NCBI RefSeq assembly: GCF_014199305.1
Contig: NZ_JACIJK010000007.1
Span: 62,001 to 126,000 of the forward strand
Length of the DNA stretch: 64,000 bases
From: Sphingomonas aerophila
GTDB lineage: Bacteria; Pseudomonadota; Alphaproteobacteria; Sphingomonadales; Sphingomonadaceae
Direction of reading: 5' to 3'
A program made the translations under genes and the position numbers. A model generated the notes under the pieces. It saw only the letters and a program-made list of their open reading frames with translations, was not told where the DNA came from and ran no database searches. Below, piece after piece: positions 34,173 to 44,085 of the stretch (within the stretch, counting starts at the first letter, position 1; each line of letters starts with the position of its first letter).

Positions 34173-36323
34173 ATGCTGAGGCTGTTTGGTCGCTGGGCGA
34201 TGCTGTTCTGGTTGATGGCGGCTGCGCTACTGCTGCCATCCACGGCTGCCGTTGCGGATGACGGCTATGACCTTTGGTTGCGGTACCGTCGACTGCCACA
34301 GGCCGCACTGGATCAGGTGCGCCCCACCGTCGCTGCTATCCACTGGTCCGATTCCGACGATGTCCGCGTCCAGACCGCCGCCGCGGAACTGAACCGGGCG
34401 ACCGCTCAGATCCTGGGCGATACACCGAGTTCGACGGCGACCGTCCCACGCAGCGTAGTGCTGGGGACGCCAGGCGGGTCGCCCGCCATTGCTCGGCTGC
34501 GGCTAGACCTGCGCGGCTTGGGGGATGAGGGTTATCTGATCCGATCGACCACGGTCGACGGCCAGCCAGTCACGGTTGTCGCCGGCAACACCGGGGCGGG
34601 TGTGCTTTACGGCACATTCGCCCTGATACAGCAGATCCAGCTCGGCCGACCGATCACGGGCATCACGATCAGGTCCGCGCCAAAGCTCAAGCTGCGCGTC
34701 CTGAACCATTGGGACAATCTCGATGGCGTGGTGGAGCGGGGGTATGCGGGCCAGTCGCTATGGGACTGGTGGACGCTGCCTGCCTTTAAGGACCCGCGCT
34801 ACACCGACTATGCCCGCGCCAACGCCTCACTCGGCATCAACGGCACTGTTCTCAACAACGTGAACGCGAAGGCTGAGAGCCTGACCGCGCCGTATATCGC
34901 AAAGGCGGCGGCGTTGGCGGATGTGTTCCGTCCCTATGGCATTCGCGTCTACCTGTCCGCCCGGTTCACCGCGCCGATGGAGCTGGGCGGGCTGAAGACG
35001 GCTGATCCGCTCGACCCTCAGGTCGCCGCATGGTGGCGCGCCAAGGCGGACGAGATCTGGCGCGCGATCCCCGATTTCGGCGGCTTCCTGGTGAAGGCCA
35101 ACAGCGAAGGACAGCCTGGCCCGCGCGATTACAAGCGCACCCATGCCGATGGCGCGAACATGCTGGCGGCCGCCGTCCGTCCGCATGGCGGGATCGTGAT
35201 GTGGCGCGCGTTCGTGTACGCCGAAACCGACCCGGAGGACCGCGCCAAGCAGGCCTATACGGAGTTCAAGCCGCTAGACGGCCGCTTCGCCGACAACGTC
35301 ATCGTTCAGGTCAAGAACGGCCCCATCGACTTCCAGCCGCGCGAACCGTTTCACCCGCTGTTCGGGGCGATGCCCAGGACCGCCCTGATGCCCGAGCTGC
35401 AGATCACCAAGGAGTATCTCGGTTTCAACACGCACCTCGTTTACCTTGGGCCCTTGTTCGCCGAAGCATTGCGGGCAGACACCGGCCGTGGGCGAAGCGT
35501 GGGGCAGGTGGTTGCGGGCGAGCGGCTGAGCGGGCTCGCGGGGGTCGCCAATATCGGCCAAAGCCGCACCTGGACCGGCTCGATCTTCGACCAGGCGAAC
35601 TGGTACGCCTTTGGCCGGCTCGCCTGGGATCCGGCGGCTGACCCGGACGCCATCGCGCGCGATTGGGTGGGGGAAACCTTCGGCACCGACCCGCGGCTGG
35701 TCGGGCCGGTCACAGCGATGATGGCGGGCTCTCGGGAGGCGGCGGTGGATTACATGGCGCCGCTAGGCCTCGCACACCTGATGGGCACCGGGCACCATTA
35801 TGGGCCGGCGCCCTGGATTTCGGACCTGGCGCGGCCCGAATGGAACCCGGTATATTACCATCGCGCGAACCGGGCAGGGATCGGCTTTGACCGGACCCGG
35901 ACGGGCAGCAACGCGGTCGCGCAATACGCGCCGGACATCGCGCGCCGCCTTGCGAACCCGGCAACCACGCCGGAGCCGCTGCTGCTCTGGTTTCACCACC
36001 TGCCCTGGGACTATCGCATGCAATCGGGCCGGACGCTGTGGGCGGAGATGGTGGCGCATTATGATCGGGGCGTCGCTTATGTGGCGGACCTGCGCCGGCA
36101 ATGGGCCGCGCTGGCGCCCCTGGTCGACCCGGACCGCCACGCGCAAACCGCAGCGCTGCTGCAAATCCAGGAAGCTGACGCGCGCTGGTGGAGAGATGCG
36201 AGCATTGCATATTGGAGCTCGATCAACGGCCTGCCGCTGCCGCCGGGCGCAGTGCCGCCCGAACATGATCTTGCCTGGTACAAGGCGCGACAGGTGCCGT
36301 TCGCGCCCGGGAACCCGAAGTGA
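34173..36323 (+). CDS. Alpha-glucuronidase, GH67, secreted
   Basis: 716 residues, the size of GH67 enzymes that remove (4-O-methyl)glucuronic acid from xylooligosaccharides. Signal peptide MLRLFGRWAMLFWLMAAALL. Catalytic positions known from the Cellvibrio and Geobacillus enzymes fall in KANSEGQPGP (Glu), NGPIDFQPREP (Asp) and PELQITKEYLGF (Glu). Other family blocks are DYARANASLGINGTVLNNVNA (split at the loop) and WFHHLPWDY. I chose the ATG with GGAGAGG six bases upstream; an earlier ATG overlaps the CRP-type box. The downstream genes process glucuronate. Confidence 0.93.
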   Translation: MLRLFGRWAMLFWLMAAALLLPSTAAVADDGYDLWLRYRRLPQAALDQVRPTVAAIHWSDSDDVRVQTAAAELNRATAQILGDTPSSTATVPRSVVLGTPGGSPAIARLRLDLRGLGDEGYLIRSTTVDGQPVTVVAGNTGAGVLYGTFALIQQIQLGRPITGITIRSAPKLKLRVLNHWDNLDGVVERGYAGQSLWDWWTLPAFKDPRYTDYARANASLGINGTVLNNVNAKAESLTAPYIAKAAALADVFRPYGIRVYLSARFTAPMELGGLKTADPLDPQVAAWWRAKADEIWRAIPDFGGFLVKANSEGQPGPRDYKRTHADGANMLAAAVRPHGGIVMWRAFVYAETDPEDRAKQAYTEFKPLDGRFADNVIVQVKNGPIDFQPREPFHPLFGAMPRTALMPELQITKEYLGFNTHLVYLGPLFAEALRADTGRGRSVGQVVAGERLSGLAGVANIGQSRTWTGSIFDQANWYAFGRLAWDPAADPDAIARDWVGETFGTDPRLVGPVTAMMAGSREAAVDYMAPLGLAHLMGTGHHYGPAPWISDLARPEWNPVYYHRANRAGIGFDRTRTGSNAVAQYAPDIARRLANPATTPEPLLLWFHHLPWDYRMQSGRTLWAEMVAHYDRGVAYVADLRRQWAALAPLVDPDRHAQTAALLQIQEADARWWRDASIAYWSSINGLPLPPGAVPPEHDLAWYKARQVPFAPGNPK

Positions 36324-36478
36324 CGGGGATGAATGCGGGCCCTTTCACTCTCGCCTCACGCCAGTCGCGCCAAGTGGGCCTGCACGTACCACTTGCCGCC
36401 TCCCGCCCCTCTTGCAACCATGCGAGCCGGAAGGGATGCCGGGCGGCTGTCCTTCCGCTCACCAGATAAGGCTATCGC

Positions 36479-37690
36479 ATGCCAAAGATCACTGGCGCCC
36501 GCGTCATACTCACCTCTCCGGGCCGAAACTTCGTCACGCTCAAGATCGAGACGGACGAGGGGATCTATGGTCTTGGTGATGCAACGCTCAACGGGCGTGA
36601 GCTCGCCGTTGCTTCCTACCTCACCGACCATGTCGTGCCGTGCCTGATCGGGCGGGACGCGCACCGAATCGAGGATATCTGGCAGTTCCTGTACAAGGGC
36701 GCATATTGGCGCCGCGGGCCGGTAACAATGAGCGCCATTGCCGCGGTCGACACCGCCTTGTGGGACATCAAGGGCAAGGTCGCGGGGCTGCCCGTGTACC
36801 AGCTCCTTGGCGGCGCGAGCCGTGACGGTGTGCTGGTCTACAGCCATGCAAACGGTGCGACGCTGGAAGAGACGATCGAGAGTGCTCAGCGTAGTGCCGA
36901 GAAGGGTTACAAGGCGATCCGCCTCCAATCCGGAGTGCCGGGTCTTGCCAGCACCTATGGCGTGTCGAAGCACCGTGACTTCTACGAGCCTGCTGATGCG
37001 GACCTGCCGACGGAGAATGTCTGGTCGACGTCCAAGTATTTGCGATCGGTTGTTCCCGTGTTCGAGCGCGCTCGAGAGGTACTGGGCTGGGACGTGCACC
37101 TGCTCCACGATGTCCACCATCGCCTGACCCCGATCGAGGCGGCGCGCCTGGGCAAGGACCTGGAGCCCTATCGCCCCTTCTGGATCGAGGATGCGACCCC
37201 GGCCGAAAACCAGGCCAACTTCCGCCTGATCCGTCAGCACACCACCACGCCGCTGGCCGTGGGTGAGATCTTCAACTCGGTTTGGGATGCCAAGCAGCTG
37301 ATCGAGGAACAGCTGATCGACTATATTCGCGCAACCGTGGTGCATGCTGGCGGCATCACCCACCTGCGCCGGCTGGCAAGCTTTGCGGCCATGCACAATG
37401 TTCGAACCGGCTGCCACGGCGCCACCGACCTGTCGCCGGTGTGCATGGCGGCGGCGCTGCATTTCGACCTGTCGCTGCCCAATTTCGGCATTCAGGAGCA
37501 CATGCCGCACACCGCGGAGACGGACGCGGTCTTCCCCCACGCTTACACCTTTGACCAGGGCATGATGCATCCGGGCGACTTGCCGGGGCTGGGCGTCGAC
37601 ATCGACGAGGAGCTCGCGGCCAAATACGAATACAAGCGTGCCTTCCTGCCGGTGAACCGGCTGGAAGACGGCACGATGTTCGACTGGTGA
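36479..37690 (+). CDS. manD: D-mannonate dehydratase, ManD (enolase superfamily)
   Basis: 403 residues, close to the characterised Novosphingobium ManD in length. Enolase superfamily: N-terminal cap [19 protein letters not shown], metal ligands in LLHDVHHRL (Asp), [12 protein letters not shown] (Glu) and [11 protein letters not shown] (Glu), the C-terminal [11 protein letters not shown] with catalytic His, and HMPHTAETD. ManD proteins dehydrate D-mannonate to 2-keto-3-deoxygluconate, a step in glucuronate breakdown; some members are poor enzymes. The stop overlaps the transporter start (GTGA). Confidence 0.9.
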   Translation: MPKITGARVILTSPGRNFVTLKIETDEGIYGLGDATLNGRELAVASYLTDHVVPCLIGRDAHRIEDIWQFLYKGAYWRRGPVTMSAIAAVDTALWDIKGKVAGLPVYQLLGGASRDGVLVYSHANGATLEETIESAQRSAEKGYKAIRLQSGVPGLASTYGVSKHRDFYEPADADLPTENVWSTSKYLRSVVPVFERAREVLGWDVHLLHDVHHRLTPIEAARLGKDLEPYRPFWIEDATPAENQANFRLIRQHTTTPLAVGEIFNSVWDAKQLIEEQLIDYIRATVVHAGGITHLRRLASFAAMHNVRTGCHGATDLSPVCMAAALHFDLSLPNFGIQEHMPHTAETDAVFPHAYTFDQGMMHPGDLPGLGVDIDEELAAKYEYKRAFLPVNRLEDGTMFDW

Positions 37691-38970
37691 GCGAGCCCGA
37701 AACCGCAGCCCGCAAGCCCGCGGGGCGGGTGCGCTGGATCATCTGCGCGCTGCTGTTTTCGGCGGTGGTGCTGAGCTACATCGACCGGCTGGTGCTGCCG
37801 ACGCTGAAGCCCGACCTTCAGGCGCGCTATGGTTGGAGTGAGGCGGGTTATGCCGATCTCGCGATCTGGTTTCAGGGCGCTTATGGCGTCGCGTACCTGC
37901 TGTTCGGGCGGTTCGTGGACAGGTTCGGGGCGCGGGTCGGCTACACGGTGGCGGTGACGTTGTGGACGATCGGGCATGTGCTCCATGCCGCCTTCACCTC
38001 CACCGCCGGGATGCTGATCGCGCGCGTACCGCTGGCGATCGGAGAGGCAGGCACGTTCCCGTCCGCGCTGGCCGCGGCCAACGAATGGTTTCCCAAGCGC
38101 GAGCGGGCATTTGCAATCGGAATCTTCAACGCCGGATCGAACATCGGCGCGATCATCACCCCGCTGATCGTGCCGATCATCGCCGTCAGCTTTGGCTGGC
38201 GCATGGCCTTTGTCGCCACCGGGCTGCTGACGGTGGTGTGGCTGGCCGCGTGGCTGCTCTTCTATCGTACCCCGGCGCAGCATCCCACGTTGTCCGCCGA
38301 GGAGCGCGCATGGATCGAGGCCGAGCCGCTGGAAACGCAGCGGCCGATCCCGTGGCGCACGCTGCTCCGCCTGCGTCAGACCTGGGCGTACATCCTCGGG
38401 CGTTTCCTGATCGACCCGGTCTGGTGGACCTTCCTGTTCTGGCTGCCGGACTTCTTCAATCGCCAATACCAGGTGAAGATGCTCGACTATGGGCCACCGC
38501 TCATTGCGGTGTACCTGCTGGCGGACGTGGGATCAGTGGGTGGCGGCTGGTTTTCGTCACGGCTGCTGGCACGCGGACGGACGCCTAACCGGGCGCGCAA
38601 GACGGCCATGTTCGTGTGTGCGCTGTTCGCGCTGCCGGTCGCCTTTGCGGCGCACGCGCCGTCGATGTGGTGGGCGGTCCTGGCGATCGGCCTTGCCTGC
38701 GCGTGTCACCAGGGCTTTTCGGCCAATGTCTACGCAATCCCGGGCGATCTGTTCCCCCGCGGGCGGTCCGGTTCGGTTGTCGGGCTTGGCGGACTGTCGG
38801 GGGCGATCGGGGGCATGCTGATGGCCAAGTTCGCGGGCACTATTCTTGGCACGCTCGGCAGCTACGGCCCGATCTTTGCGGTCGCGTCCGGCGCCTATCT
38901 GGTGGCGTTGCTGGTCATCCACCTGTTGGTACCGCGCTACACGCCGGTCACCTCGGCCGAGATTGGCTGA
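37687..38970 (+). CDS. MFS transporter, ACS/ExuT-like hexuronate permease
   Basis: 427 residues with 12 membrane helices. ACS-family signatures: [28 protein letters not shown] at the start (split by helix 1), [21 protein letters not shown] between helices 2 and 3, and [22 protein letters not shown] in helix 5. ExuT-type proteins import glucuronate or galacturonate. GTG start overlapping the manD stop. Placed with GH67 and ManD, uptake of glucuronate is the simplest reading. Confidence 0.9.
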   Translation: MSEPETAARKPAGRVRWIICALLFSAVVLSYIDRLVLPTLKPDLQARYGWSEAGYADLAIWFQGAYGVAYLLFGRFVDRFGARVGYTVAVTLWTIGHVLHAAFTSTAGMLIARVPLAIGEAGTFPSALAAANEWFPKRERAFAIGIFNAGSNIGAIITPLIVPIIAVSFGWRMAFVATGLLTVVWLAAWLLFYRTPAQHPTLSAEERAWIEAEPLETQRPIPWRTLLRLRQTWAYILGRFLIDPVWWTFLFWLPDFFNRQYQVKMLDYGPPLIAVYLLADVGSVGGGWFSSRLLARGRTPNRARKTAMFVCALFALPVAFAAHAPSMWWAVLAIGLACACHQGFSANVYAIPGDLFPRGRSGSVVGLGGLSGAIGGMLMAKFAGTILGTLGSYGPIFAVASGAYLVALLVIHLLVPRYTPVTSAEIG

Positions 38971-38985
38971 GGCGACCGCGCCGCT

Positions 38986-39396
38986 TCAATGCTTCAGCGT
39001 GTATAGATAGGCTGCAACGTCGCGCGCTTCCCGGTCGGTGATCGGCTGATCGGGCATGCCGTTGCCGGGAAGCACCGATTGCGGATGCTTGAACCATCGC
39101 CGCATCTGTGAAGGGTCATTGGACAGAACGCCTGCAATCGTCGCCCGGGTCGCGATCCCTTGTAGAGAGGGGCCGACCCGCCCGGTTGCGCCAGTGATGC
39201 CGGGTATGATGTGGCAGCTTCCGCATCCGACCCGTGCGATAATGCTACTGCCCGCGTCGCTGTTACCGCCGGTGATCGCCTCCGCACGCATCTGGTTGCT
39301 GTGACGCGTTTCCACGTAGAGCACTGCGCCCGAGGCGATGGCCCCAGCTACCGCGAGCAAAACCAGAGCGGCAAGCCAACGCAGGCTAGACGGCAT
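38986..39396 (-). CDS. Class I c-type cytochrome, membrane-anchored
   Basis: 136 residues: an N-terminal membrane segment (WLAALVLLAVAGAIASGAVLYV) and one haem site CGSCH near residue 60, with a likely Met ligand in NGMPDQPI. The last block DREARDVAAYLYTLK is typical of class I cytochromes c. Last gene of the oxidase operon; its start overlaps the CtaG-like gene by 11 bases. A role as electron donor to the oxidase is inferred. Confidence 0.88.
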   Translation of the reverse strand: MPSSLRWLAALVLLAVAGAIASGAVLYVETRHSNQMRAEAITGGNSDAGSSIIARVGCGSCHIIPGITGATGRVGPSLQGIATRATIAGVLSNDPSQMRRWFKHPQSVLPGNGMPDQPITDREARDVAAYLYTLKH

Positions 39397-40276
39397 GGGC
39401 CACCTCCTCGGGTTTGTCGCGCAGTAAGCGGCGCATGATCACAAGGGCGGCGGCTGCATGGACCAGTCCGCCTGGAACCCACATCAGCAATCCGGCGAAC
39501 TGCTGGTCCTCCGCCGGGGTGAGTCCGAACGGCGCCATGCCGAGCCGGGCGTATCCCGCGTACCAGGGGCTTGTGGCAAAGGCCATCAAGGCGCCGAGCG
39601 TTCCGGACACGATCGACGTCACGACGAGACACAGGGCGGCGATGCCGTCAGGCGTGCGGCGGGCCAGCATCGCGCTCCAGAACACCAGCGCTGCGACGAG
39701 GAAGGTCAGGTGCTGCGCCACGTGCCAGCCATCGCTCGCCAGCGCACGGTCGAACAGCGCTGGCGCATGCCACAGCCACAAAGCCGCCGCCTGTAACAGC
39801 GTGGCCGATACGGGAGAGGTCAGCATCCGCCATGCGTCCCTGACCGCGCCCGGTGCAAGGCCGCCCAGGGCCTGGCGACCGCGCGGCGGGAACGCCCACA
39901 GCATCACCGCAAGCGGCTCCGACAGCACCAGCAGTGGCGCGCCCGCCAGCATCAGCAGTTCATGTTCCAGCATGTGCGCCGCAAAGGACCTCTCACCGGC
40001 CTCATGCAGGGGGGACACCAAGGCGGCGGCGGTCACCAGCCACCCCGCCGCGAACAACAAGGCGCGTCTCCGCAAACCCGGCATCCCACGAGCCGATCGG
40101 GCGGTGAGCCGTCGCCAACCGGTCCAGAACACCAGCGCGCTAAGCAGAAGCGGCGCGGTGATCGTCGGGTCCCACGTCCAGCCTGGCGCCTCGGTGTGCG
40201 GCGTCCCCGTGTTGTGGCCCAGCGCAGGCGCGGCGAGCAGAACCGTCGCAAAGGCGGCGGCTCTCACCGCACGCAT
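39386..40276 (-). CDS. CtaG-like (caa3-type) cytochrome c oxidase assembly membrane protein
   Basis: 296 residues; about seven membrane helices after a signal-like N-terminus (FATVLLAAPALG). Family motifs: SPLHEAGERSFAAHMLEHELLML (split by its helix), PLLVLSEPLAVMLWAFP, ALWLWHAPALFD and HVAQHLTFLVAALVFW. Such caa3-type CtaG proteins sit beside terminal oxidase genes and take part in copper/oxidase assembly in Bacillus. Start MRAVRAAAF opens the signal-like segment; its frame overlaps the small membrane protein gene by 13 bases. Confidence 0.87.
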   Translation of the reverse strand: MRAVRAAAFATVLLAAPALGHNTGTPHTEAPGWTWDPTITAPLLLSALVFWTGWRRLTARSARGMPGLRRRALLFAAGWLVTAAALVSPLHEAGERSFAAHMLEHELLMLAGAPLLVLSEPLAVMLWAFPPRGRQALGGLAPGAVRDAWRMLTSPVSATLLQAAALWLWHAPALFDRALASDGWHVAQHLTFLVAALVFWSAMLARRTPDGIAALCLVVTSIVSGTLGALMAFATSPWYAGYARLGMAPFGLTPAEDQQFAGLLMWVPGGLVHAAAALVIMRRLLRDKPEEVAHAV

Positions 40277-40572
40277 GGCGGCACCATCAGGATCGCGAGC
40301 GACTGAAACAGGATGGCCAGCGAAAAGAACCCCGCACCGATCAGGGCCAGCCGCGCCAGCCAAGGGTCGGCAAGCGTATCGGCGTGGGTTCGAAGCGGCC
40401 AGGCGAGGCGGAACGCGACTGCGCAGGCGATCAGGCTCGCCGCGCCCCAGATCAGCCCGACCATCACCTGCCCGCACGCGATGTGGAGAAGCGCGGACAG
40501 CCCTTGTTCGAACAGGAACCAGGCGATCGGCGGAACCGTCACCGCGATCCAGGTGCGGACGCGGACGCTCAT
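40264..40572 (-). CDS. Small membrane protein in the oxidase operon
   Basis: 102 residues with about three hydrophobic segments (IAVTVPPIAWFLFEQGLSALL, VMVGLIWGAASLIACAVAF, LALIGAGFFSLAILFQSLAIL). No family recognised with certainty. It starts inside the stop of the subunit III gene (ATGA) and sits where alternative oxidase operons such as Bradyrhizobium coxMNOP carry a further small membrane component, so an accessory subunit is plausible. Confidence 0.8.
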   Translation of the reverse strand: MSVRVRTWIAVTVPPIAWFLFEQGLSALLHIACGQVMVGLIWGAASLIACAVAFRLAWPLRTHADTLADPWLARLALIGAGFFSLAILFQSLAILMVPPCVR

Positions 40573-41201
40573 GTCAGCCTCGGCACGCCATGAATGACGG
40601 CGAACACCGGCAGCCAGGTCACGACCACGAACGTCCAGTAGTTGGCGTTGTCCTCCACGTCGGCAAACTGGTCCTCGCCGATCTCATGCGTGAATAGCCA
40701 CACGGCCTGCACTACCGTGTCGCCCAGGTCGGTGATGACGTGCGAGGTGTGCAGCACCAGCAACAGCCACAGCACCGAGCCATAGCCGTCGGTGTACCAT
40801 TTGACGCCCAGATGGGAGAACTCGATCGCGCGCGGGATCAGCAGCAGCGCGCCGATGATCGACATGGCAAGCACGCCTGCCCGGACCCCGCGGGAGTCCT
40901 TGGCCAGCGCCCGCCGGCGCACCCACAGGTTCGGGATCGCGCTCAGCAGCAGTCCGACGGTGAAGATCGAACTCCACAACAGGCCCGGCACCGCATCGCC
41001 CGGCGGTGGCCAGTGCGGCGCCTGCGTCGCGAGATACAGATAGGCCGCGATCGCGAGCGCGAAGCCGGTGCCCTCGATCAACATGAAGCCGATATTGCCC
41101 CACCATACCACGTTGCGCGCGCCATTCGCGCTGGCGGGCAGGCCGGACAGGTCGCCGACGATCTCCACCGGCCTTGGGTCGGCAGGCTGGATCCCAATCA
41201 T
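40569..41201 (-). CDS. Cytochrome c oxidase subunit III-like protein
   Basis: 210 residues with about five membrane helices, shorter than mitochondrial-type subunit III. The COX3 fold is visible in WWGNIGFMLIEGTGFALAIAAYLYL and GSVLWLLLVLHTSHVITDLGDTVV (split). The last helix reads DVEDNANYWTFVVVTWLP where standard COX3 has a pattern like AAWYWHFVDVVW. The His and Trp positions there are changed. Start MIGIQPAD overlaps the subunit I stop (ATGA). Confidence 0.85.
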   Translation of the reverse strand: MIGIQPADPRPVEIVGDLSGLPASANGARNVVWWGNIGFMLIEGTGFALAIAAYLYLATQAPHWPPPGDAVPGLLWSSIFTVGLLLSAIPNLWVRRRALAKDSRGVRAGVLAMSIIGALLLIPRAIEFSHLGVKWYTDGYGSVLWLLLVLHTSHVITDLGDTVVQAVWLFTHEIGEDQFADVEDNANYWTFVVVTWLPVFAVIHGVPRLT

Positions 41202-43090
41202 CTGCGCTTCCTTAACAGGCCGGTCATCGTGCGCTCGCGCTGCGGCCAGAACCAGCCGATCAGCGCCGCGGCAATCGGCACCGATCCGATCGCGACCGCC
41301 CAGGGCGTGAAGATGCTGCCGAGGAACATGGCGGTAACAGCAATGGCGGAAAGGAACGGCCAAACCGACGCCGATGCGCTTCTTTGCCTATACAGGGGCG
41401 CCGCGTCCGCGACCGACGTGATCAGGACCTCGCGCCGCTCCAGGGCGATGCCGTCATAGGCGCGCAGCGGGTCACCCCCGTTCCACATCGGTGTCAGGCT
41501 GGTCACCGCCGGCGTATAGGCAAGATTGTAGGGCGGTGTCGGCGACAGGCCCGCCCATTCCAGCGTCGACCCCCGCCAGGGGTCGGAACCCGCATGCTCG
41601 CCCCGCCAGAAGCTCCATAGGGCGTTGCCGACGAACACAAGGCCACCCAGTACGGAGATGGCGCTGCCCGCGGTCGCGACCTGGTTCAACAGGTCCCAGC
41701 CCATGCCGGGTGGGTAGGTGTAGACGCGGCGCGGCATTCCCATCAGGCCAAGAAAGTGCATGGGAAAGAAGCCGAGATTGAACCCGCCCACGATCAACAC
41801 GAACGCCCATCGGCCCCAGCGTTCCGACATCAGCCGCCCCGTCGCCTTGGGGTACCAATAGCAAAAGGCGCCAAACAGCGGGAAGATCGCGCCGCCGATC
41901 AGCACATAGTGGAAGTGCGCGACAATGAAGTAAGTATCCGTCAGTTGCAGGTCGAGCGCGGCGGACGCCGTCATGATGCCCGACAATCCGCCGATCACGA
42001 ATGTCGCGATGAACCCGATCACCCATAGCATCGGCGTGGCAAGCCAGGGCCGGCCGCTCCACATGGTCGCGATCCAGCAGAAGATCTGCAGTCCGGCCGG
42101 CAGCGCGATGGCCATGCTCGCGGCGGTGTAGAAGTTGTTGCCGAGCCGCGGCAGCCCCACCGCGAACATGTGGTGGACCCACAGGCCAAAGGCGAGCGCG
42201 CCGATCGCCATGATCGCCAGCACCACCACCGAATGGCCGAACAATGGCCGCCTCGAAAAGGTTTCAACGATCTGGGACACGAAGCCGGTCGCCGGAATGA
42301 AGATGATGTACACCTCCGGATGGCCGAAGAACCAGAACAGGTGCTGGAACAACAGCACGTCACCGCCACCTGCCGGCGCGAAGAAGTGGGTGGAGACCAT
42401 GCGATCTGCGATCAGCATGCTGGTCACCAGCATGATCGCGGGCATGGAGAGAATGGTCATCAGCGACGATATCAGCTGCGCCCAGAGAAAGACGGGCATC
42501 CTCGCCAGGGTCATGCCGGGTGGGCGCATCTTAAGGATGGTGACGGCGATGTTGACCGACGCCGCGAGCGCCGCGACCTCCGTGAACGTGATCATCTGCG
42601 CCCAGATGTCGGCGCGATGGCCGGGCGAATAGGACGGGCCGGACAGGGGCGGGTACTCGAACCAGCCAAGATCGGGGGTGATGTCGAGCGCATGGGCGAC
42701 CCACAAGGTCATCACGCCGCCAAGATACAACCAGAAGCTGAACGCCGAGAGCCGCGGGAAGGCCATGTTTCGCTGCCCCAGCATCAGCGGCACCAGCCAC
42801 AGCCCCAGCGCTTCCATCAGCGGCACCGACACGAGGAACAGCATCGTCGACCCGTGCAACGAAAAGCTTTCGTTGAAGAGCTGCGGCGTCATCCGCGTGT
42901 TTTCTGGAACGGACAGCTGCCAGCGCATGTCGAGCGCCAACATGCCTGCCAAAAACATCAGCAGCATCGCCGTGACGATGTACCGCGCCGCGATCCGCTT
43001 GTGATCAACGGTGGTCAGGAAGCCCCACAGGCCAGGCTTGTCGCTCCACGTCTGCTCAAGCTGGAGGCGGCGGTCGGCAGGCGCCTTCAT
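41198..43090 (-). CDS. Alternative cytochrome c oxidase subunit I lacking canonical D- and K-channel residues
   Basis: 630 residues. Catalytic haem-copper core. All metal ligands are present: His79 (SFSLHGST), His257 with the HPEVY motif (Glu259, Tyr261), His306/His307 (WVHHM), His392 and His394 (AHFHY). The usual GAPDMAFPRxNN block reads GQRNMAFPRLSA, so the D-channel Asp is Asn108 and the Asn pair is Ser115/Ala116. The usual PTGIKVFSW reads PAGLQIFCW, so the K-channel Thr and Lys are Ala332 and Gln335. Overall relation to CoxN-type subunits of coxMNOP oxidases is likely. Start MKAPADRR chosen from overlap with the subunit II stop. Confidence 0.93.
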   Translation of the reverse strand: MKAPADRRLQLEQTWSDKPGLWGFLTTVDHKRIAARYIVTAMLLMFLAGMLALDMRWQLSVPENTRMTPQLFNESFSLHGSTMLFLVSVPLMEALGLWLVPLMLGQRNMAFPRLSAFSFWLYLGGVMTLWVAHALDITPDLGWFEYPPLSGPSYSPGHRADIWAQMITFTEVAALAASVNIAVTILKMRPPGMTLARMPVFLWAQLISSLMTILSMPAIMLVTSMLIADRMVSTHFFAPAGGGDVLLFQHLFWFFGHPEVYIIFIPATGFVSQIVETFSRRPLFGHSVVVLAIMAIGALAFGLWVHHMFAVGLPRLGNNFYTAASMAIALPAGLQIFCWIATMWSGRPWLATPMLWVIGFIATFVIGGLSGIMTASAALDLQLTDTYFIVAHFHYVLIGGAIFPLFGAFCYWYPKATGRLMSERWGRWAFVLIVGGFNLGFFPMHFLGLMGMPRRVYTYPPGMGWDLLNQVATAGSAISVLGGLVFVGNALWSFWRGEHAGSDPWRGSTLEWAGLSPTPPYNLAYTPAVTSLTPMWNGGDPLRAYDGIALERREVLITSVADAAPLYRQRSASASVWPFLSAIAVTAMFLGSIFTPWAVAIGSVPIAAALIGWFWPQRERTMTGLLRKRR

Positions 43091-44085
43091 TTCAGGCCCT
43101 CGAGGTAAGCGGCGACTGCATTGATATCGGTCGGATTCATCGGCACGGCCGGCATGGATGTGCCCGGCTTGATGGCCTGGGGCTGCGCGATCCATCCCTG
43201 AAGATTGTTGCGTGTCATCGCCAGCGTCCCCGCCGCGATCGACCGGCGGGTGGCGACATGGGTCAGGTCCGGCCCCGCCCGTCCGTGGGCAGTCGTGCCG
43301 CCGACAACATGGCAGGCTGCGCAGGACCCGGCGAATAGGGACGCGCCTCTGGCAGCGATGCCGTTGCCGGGCGTCATCGCGGGACGTGCCTGTGCCGCGA
43401 GCCAGGCGTTGAACGCGGCCGGGCTTTCCACCTTCACATCAAGCGCCATGTGAGCGTGTTGGAGGCCGCAGAACTCGGCGCATTGGCCACGGAACCAGCC
43501 TTCCCGACGGGGCGTCAGGTCCAGGAGGTTGCGCCGCCCCGGAATCATGTCGAGCTTGCCGGCGACATTAGGCACCCAGAAGCTGTGGATCACGTCGGCG
43601 GAGCCGAGGGACATTCGAGTCGTGCCGCCAACCGGCAGGTGCAGTTCGTTCGCAGTCTCGATCCAGGAACCTGTTGCGGGATCGCGATACTGGATGCGCC
43701 ACCACCATTGATGCCCCGTGACGCGCACCAGCATTGCGTCGCGCCCTCGCGCCCGAAACATCGCGCGGTCGGCAATGAAGCTGCCGATGATCAGCGTAGT
43801 CAGCCCGACGATGATGATGCCGGCCGCGATCCAGACGCCGCGATCGAGCGTGCGGTCGCTGATCGAAACGGAGTCGGCCGCCACGGTGCGGCGGCGATAG
43901 ACGCGCCACAAGCTCCAACCGAGCCCGACCATGACCAGCACGTAGACGGCGCCGCAAACCACCATCATCAGCCCGAACAGGGAGAACAGAGCATCCGCCT
44001 CCCGCCCGCTCGGTGCCAAGGGGGACTGGACCCCCGAGCATCCCGCCAATGCGAGCAGCACACCGACAGGAAGCCGCTTCATCAT
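43087..44085 (-). CDS. Cytochrome c oxidase subunit II with fused cytochrome c domain, lipoprotein
   Basis: 332 residues. Lipobox LLALAGCSG, two membrane helices (LFGLMMVVCGAVYVLVMVGLG and WIAAGIIIVGLTTLIIGSFI), the WWWRIQY aromatic patch, and the complete CuA site GQCAEFCGLQHAHM. A C-terminal class I cytochrome c domain (CAACH near 258, Met in TSMPAVPMN) accepts electrons from soluble or bound cytochrome. This caa3-like fusion resembles CoxM. Start overlaps the previous cytochrome's stop; a second ATG follows at once. Confidence 0.92.
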   Translation of the reverse strand: MMKRLPVGVLLALAGCSGVQSPLAPSGREADALFSLFGLMMVVCGAVYVLVMVGLGWSLWRVYRRRTVAADSVSISDRTLDRGVWIAAGIIIVGLTTLIIGSFIADRAMFRARGRDAMLVRVTGHQWWWRIQYRDPATGSWIETANELHLPVGGTTRMSLGSADVIHSFWVPNVAGKLDMIPGRRNLLDLTPRREGWFRGQCAEFCGLQHAHMALDVKVESPAAFNAWLAAQARPAMTPGNGIAARGASLFAGSCAACHVVGGTTAHGRAGPDLTHVATRRSIAAGTLAMTRNNLQGWIAQPQAIKPGTSMPAVPMNPTDINAVAAYLEGLK

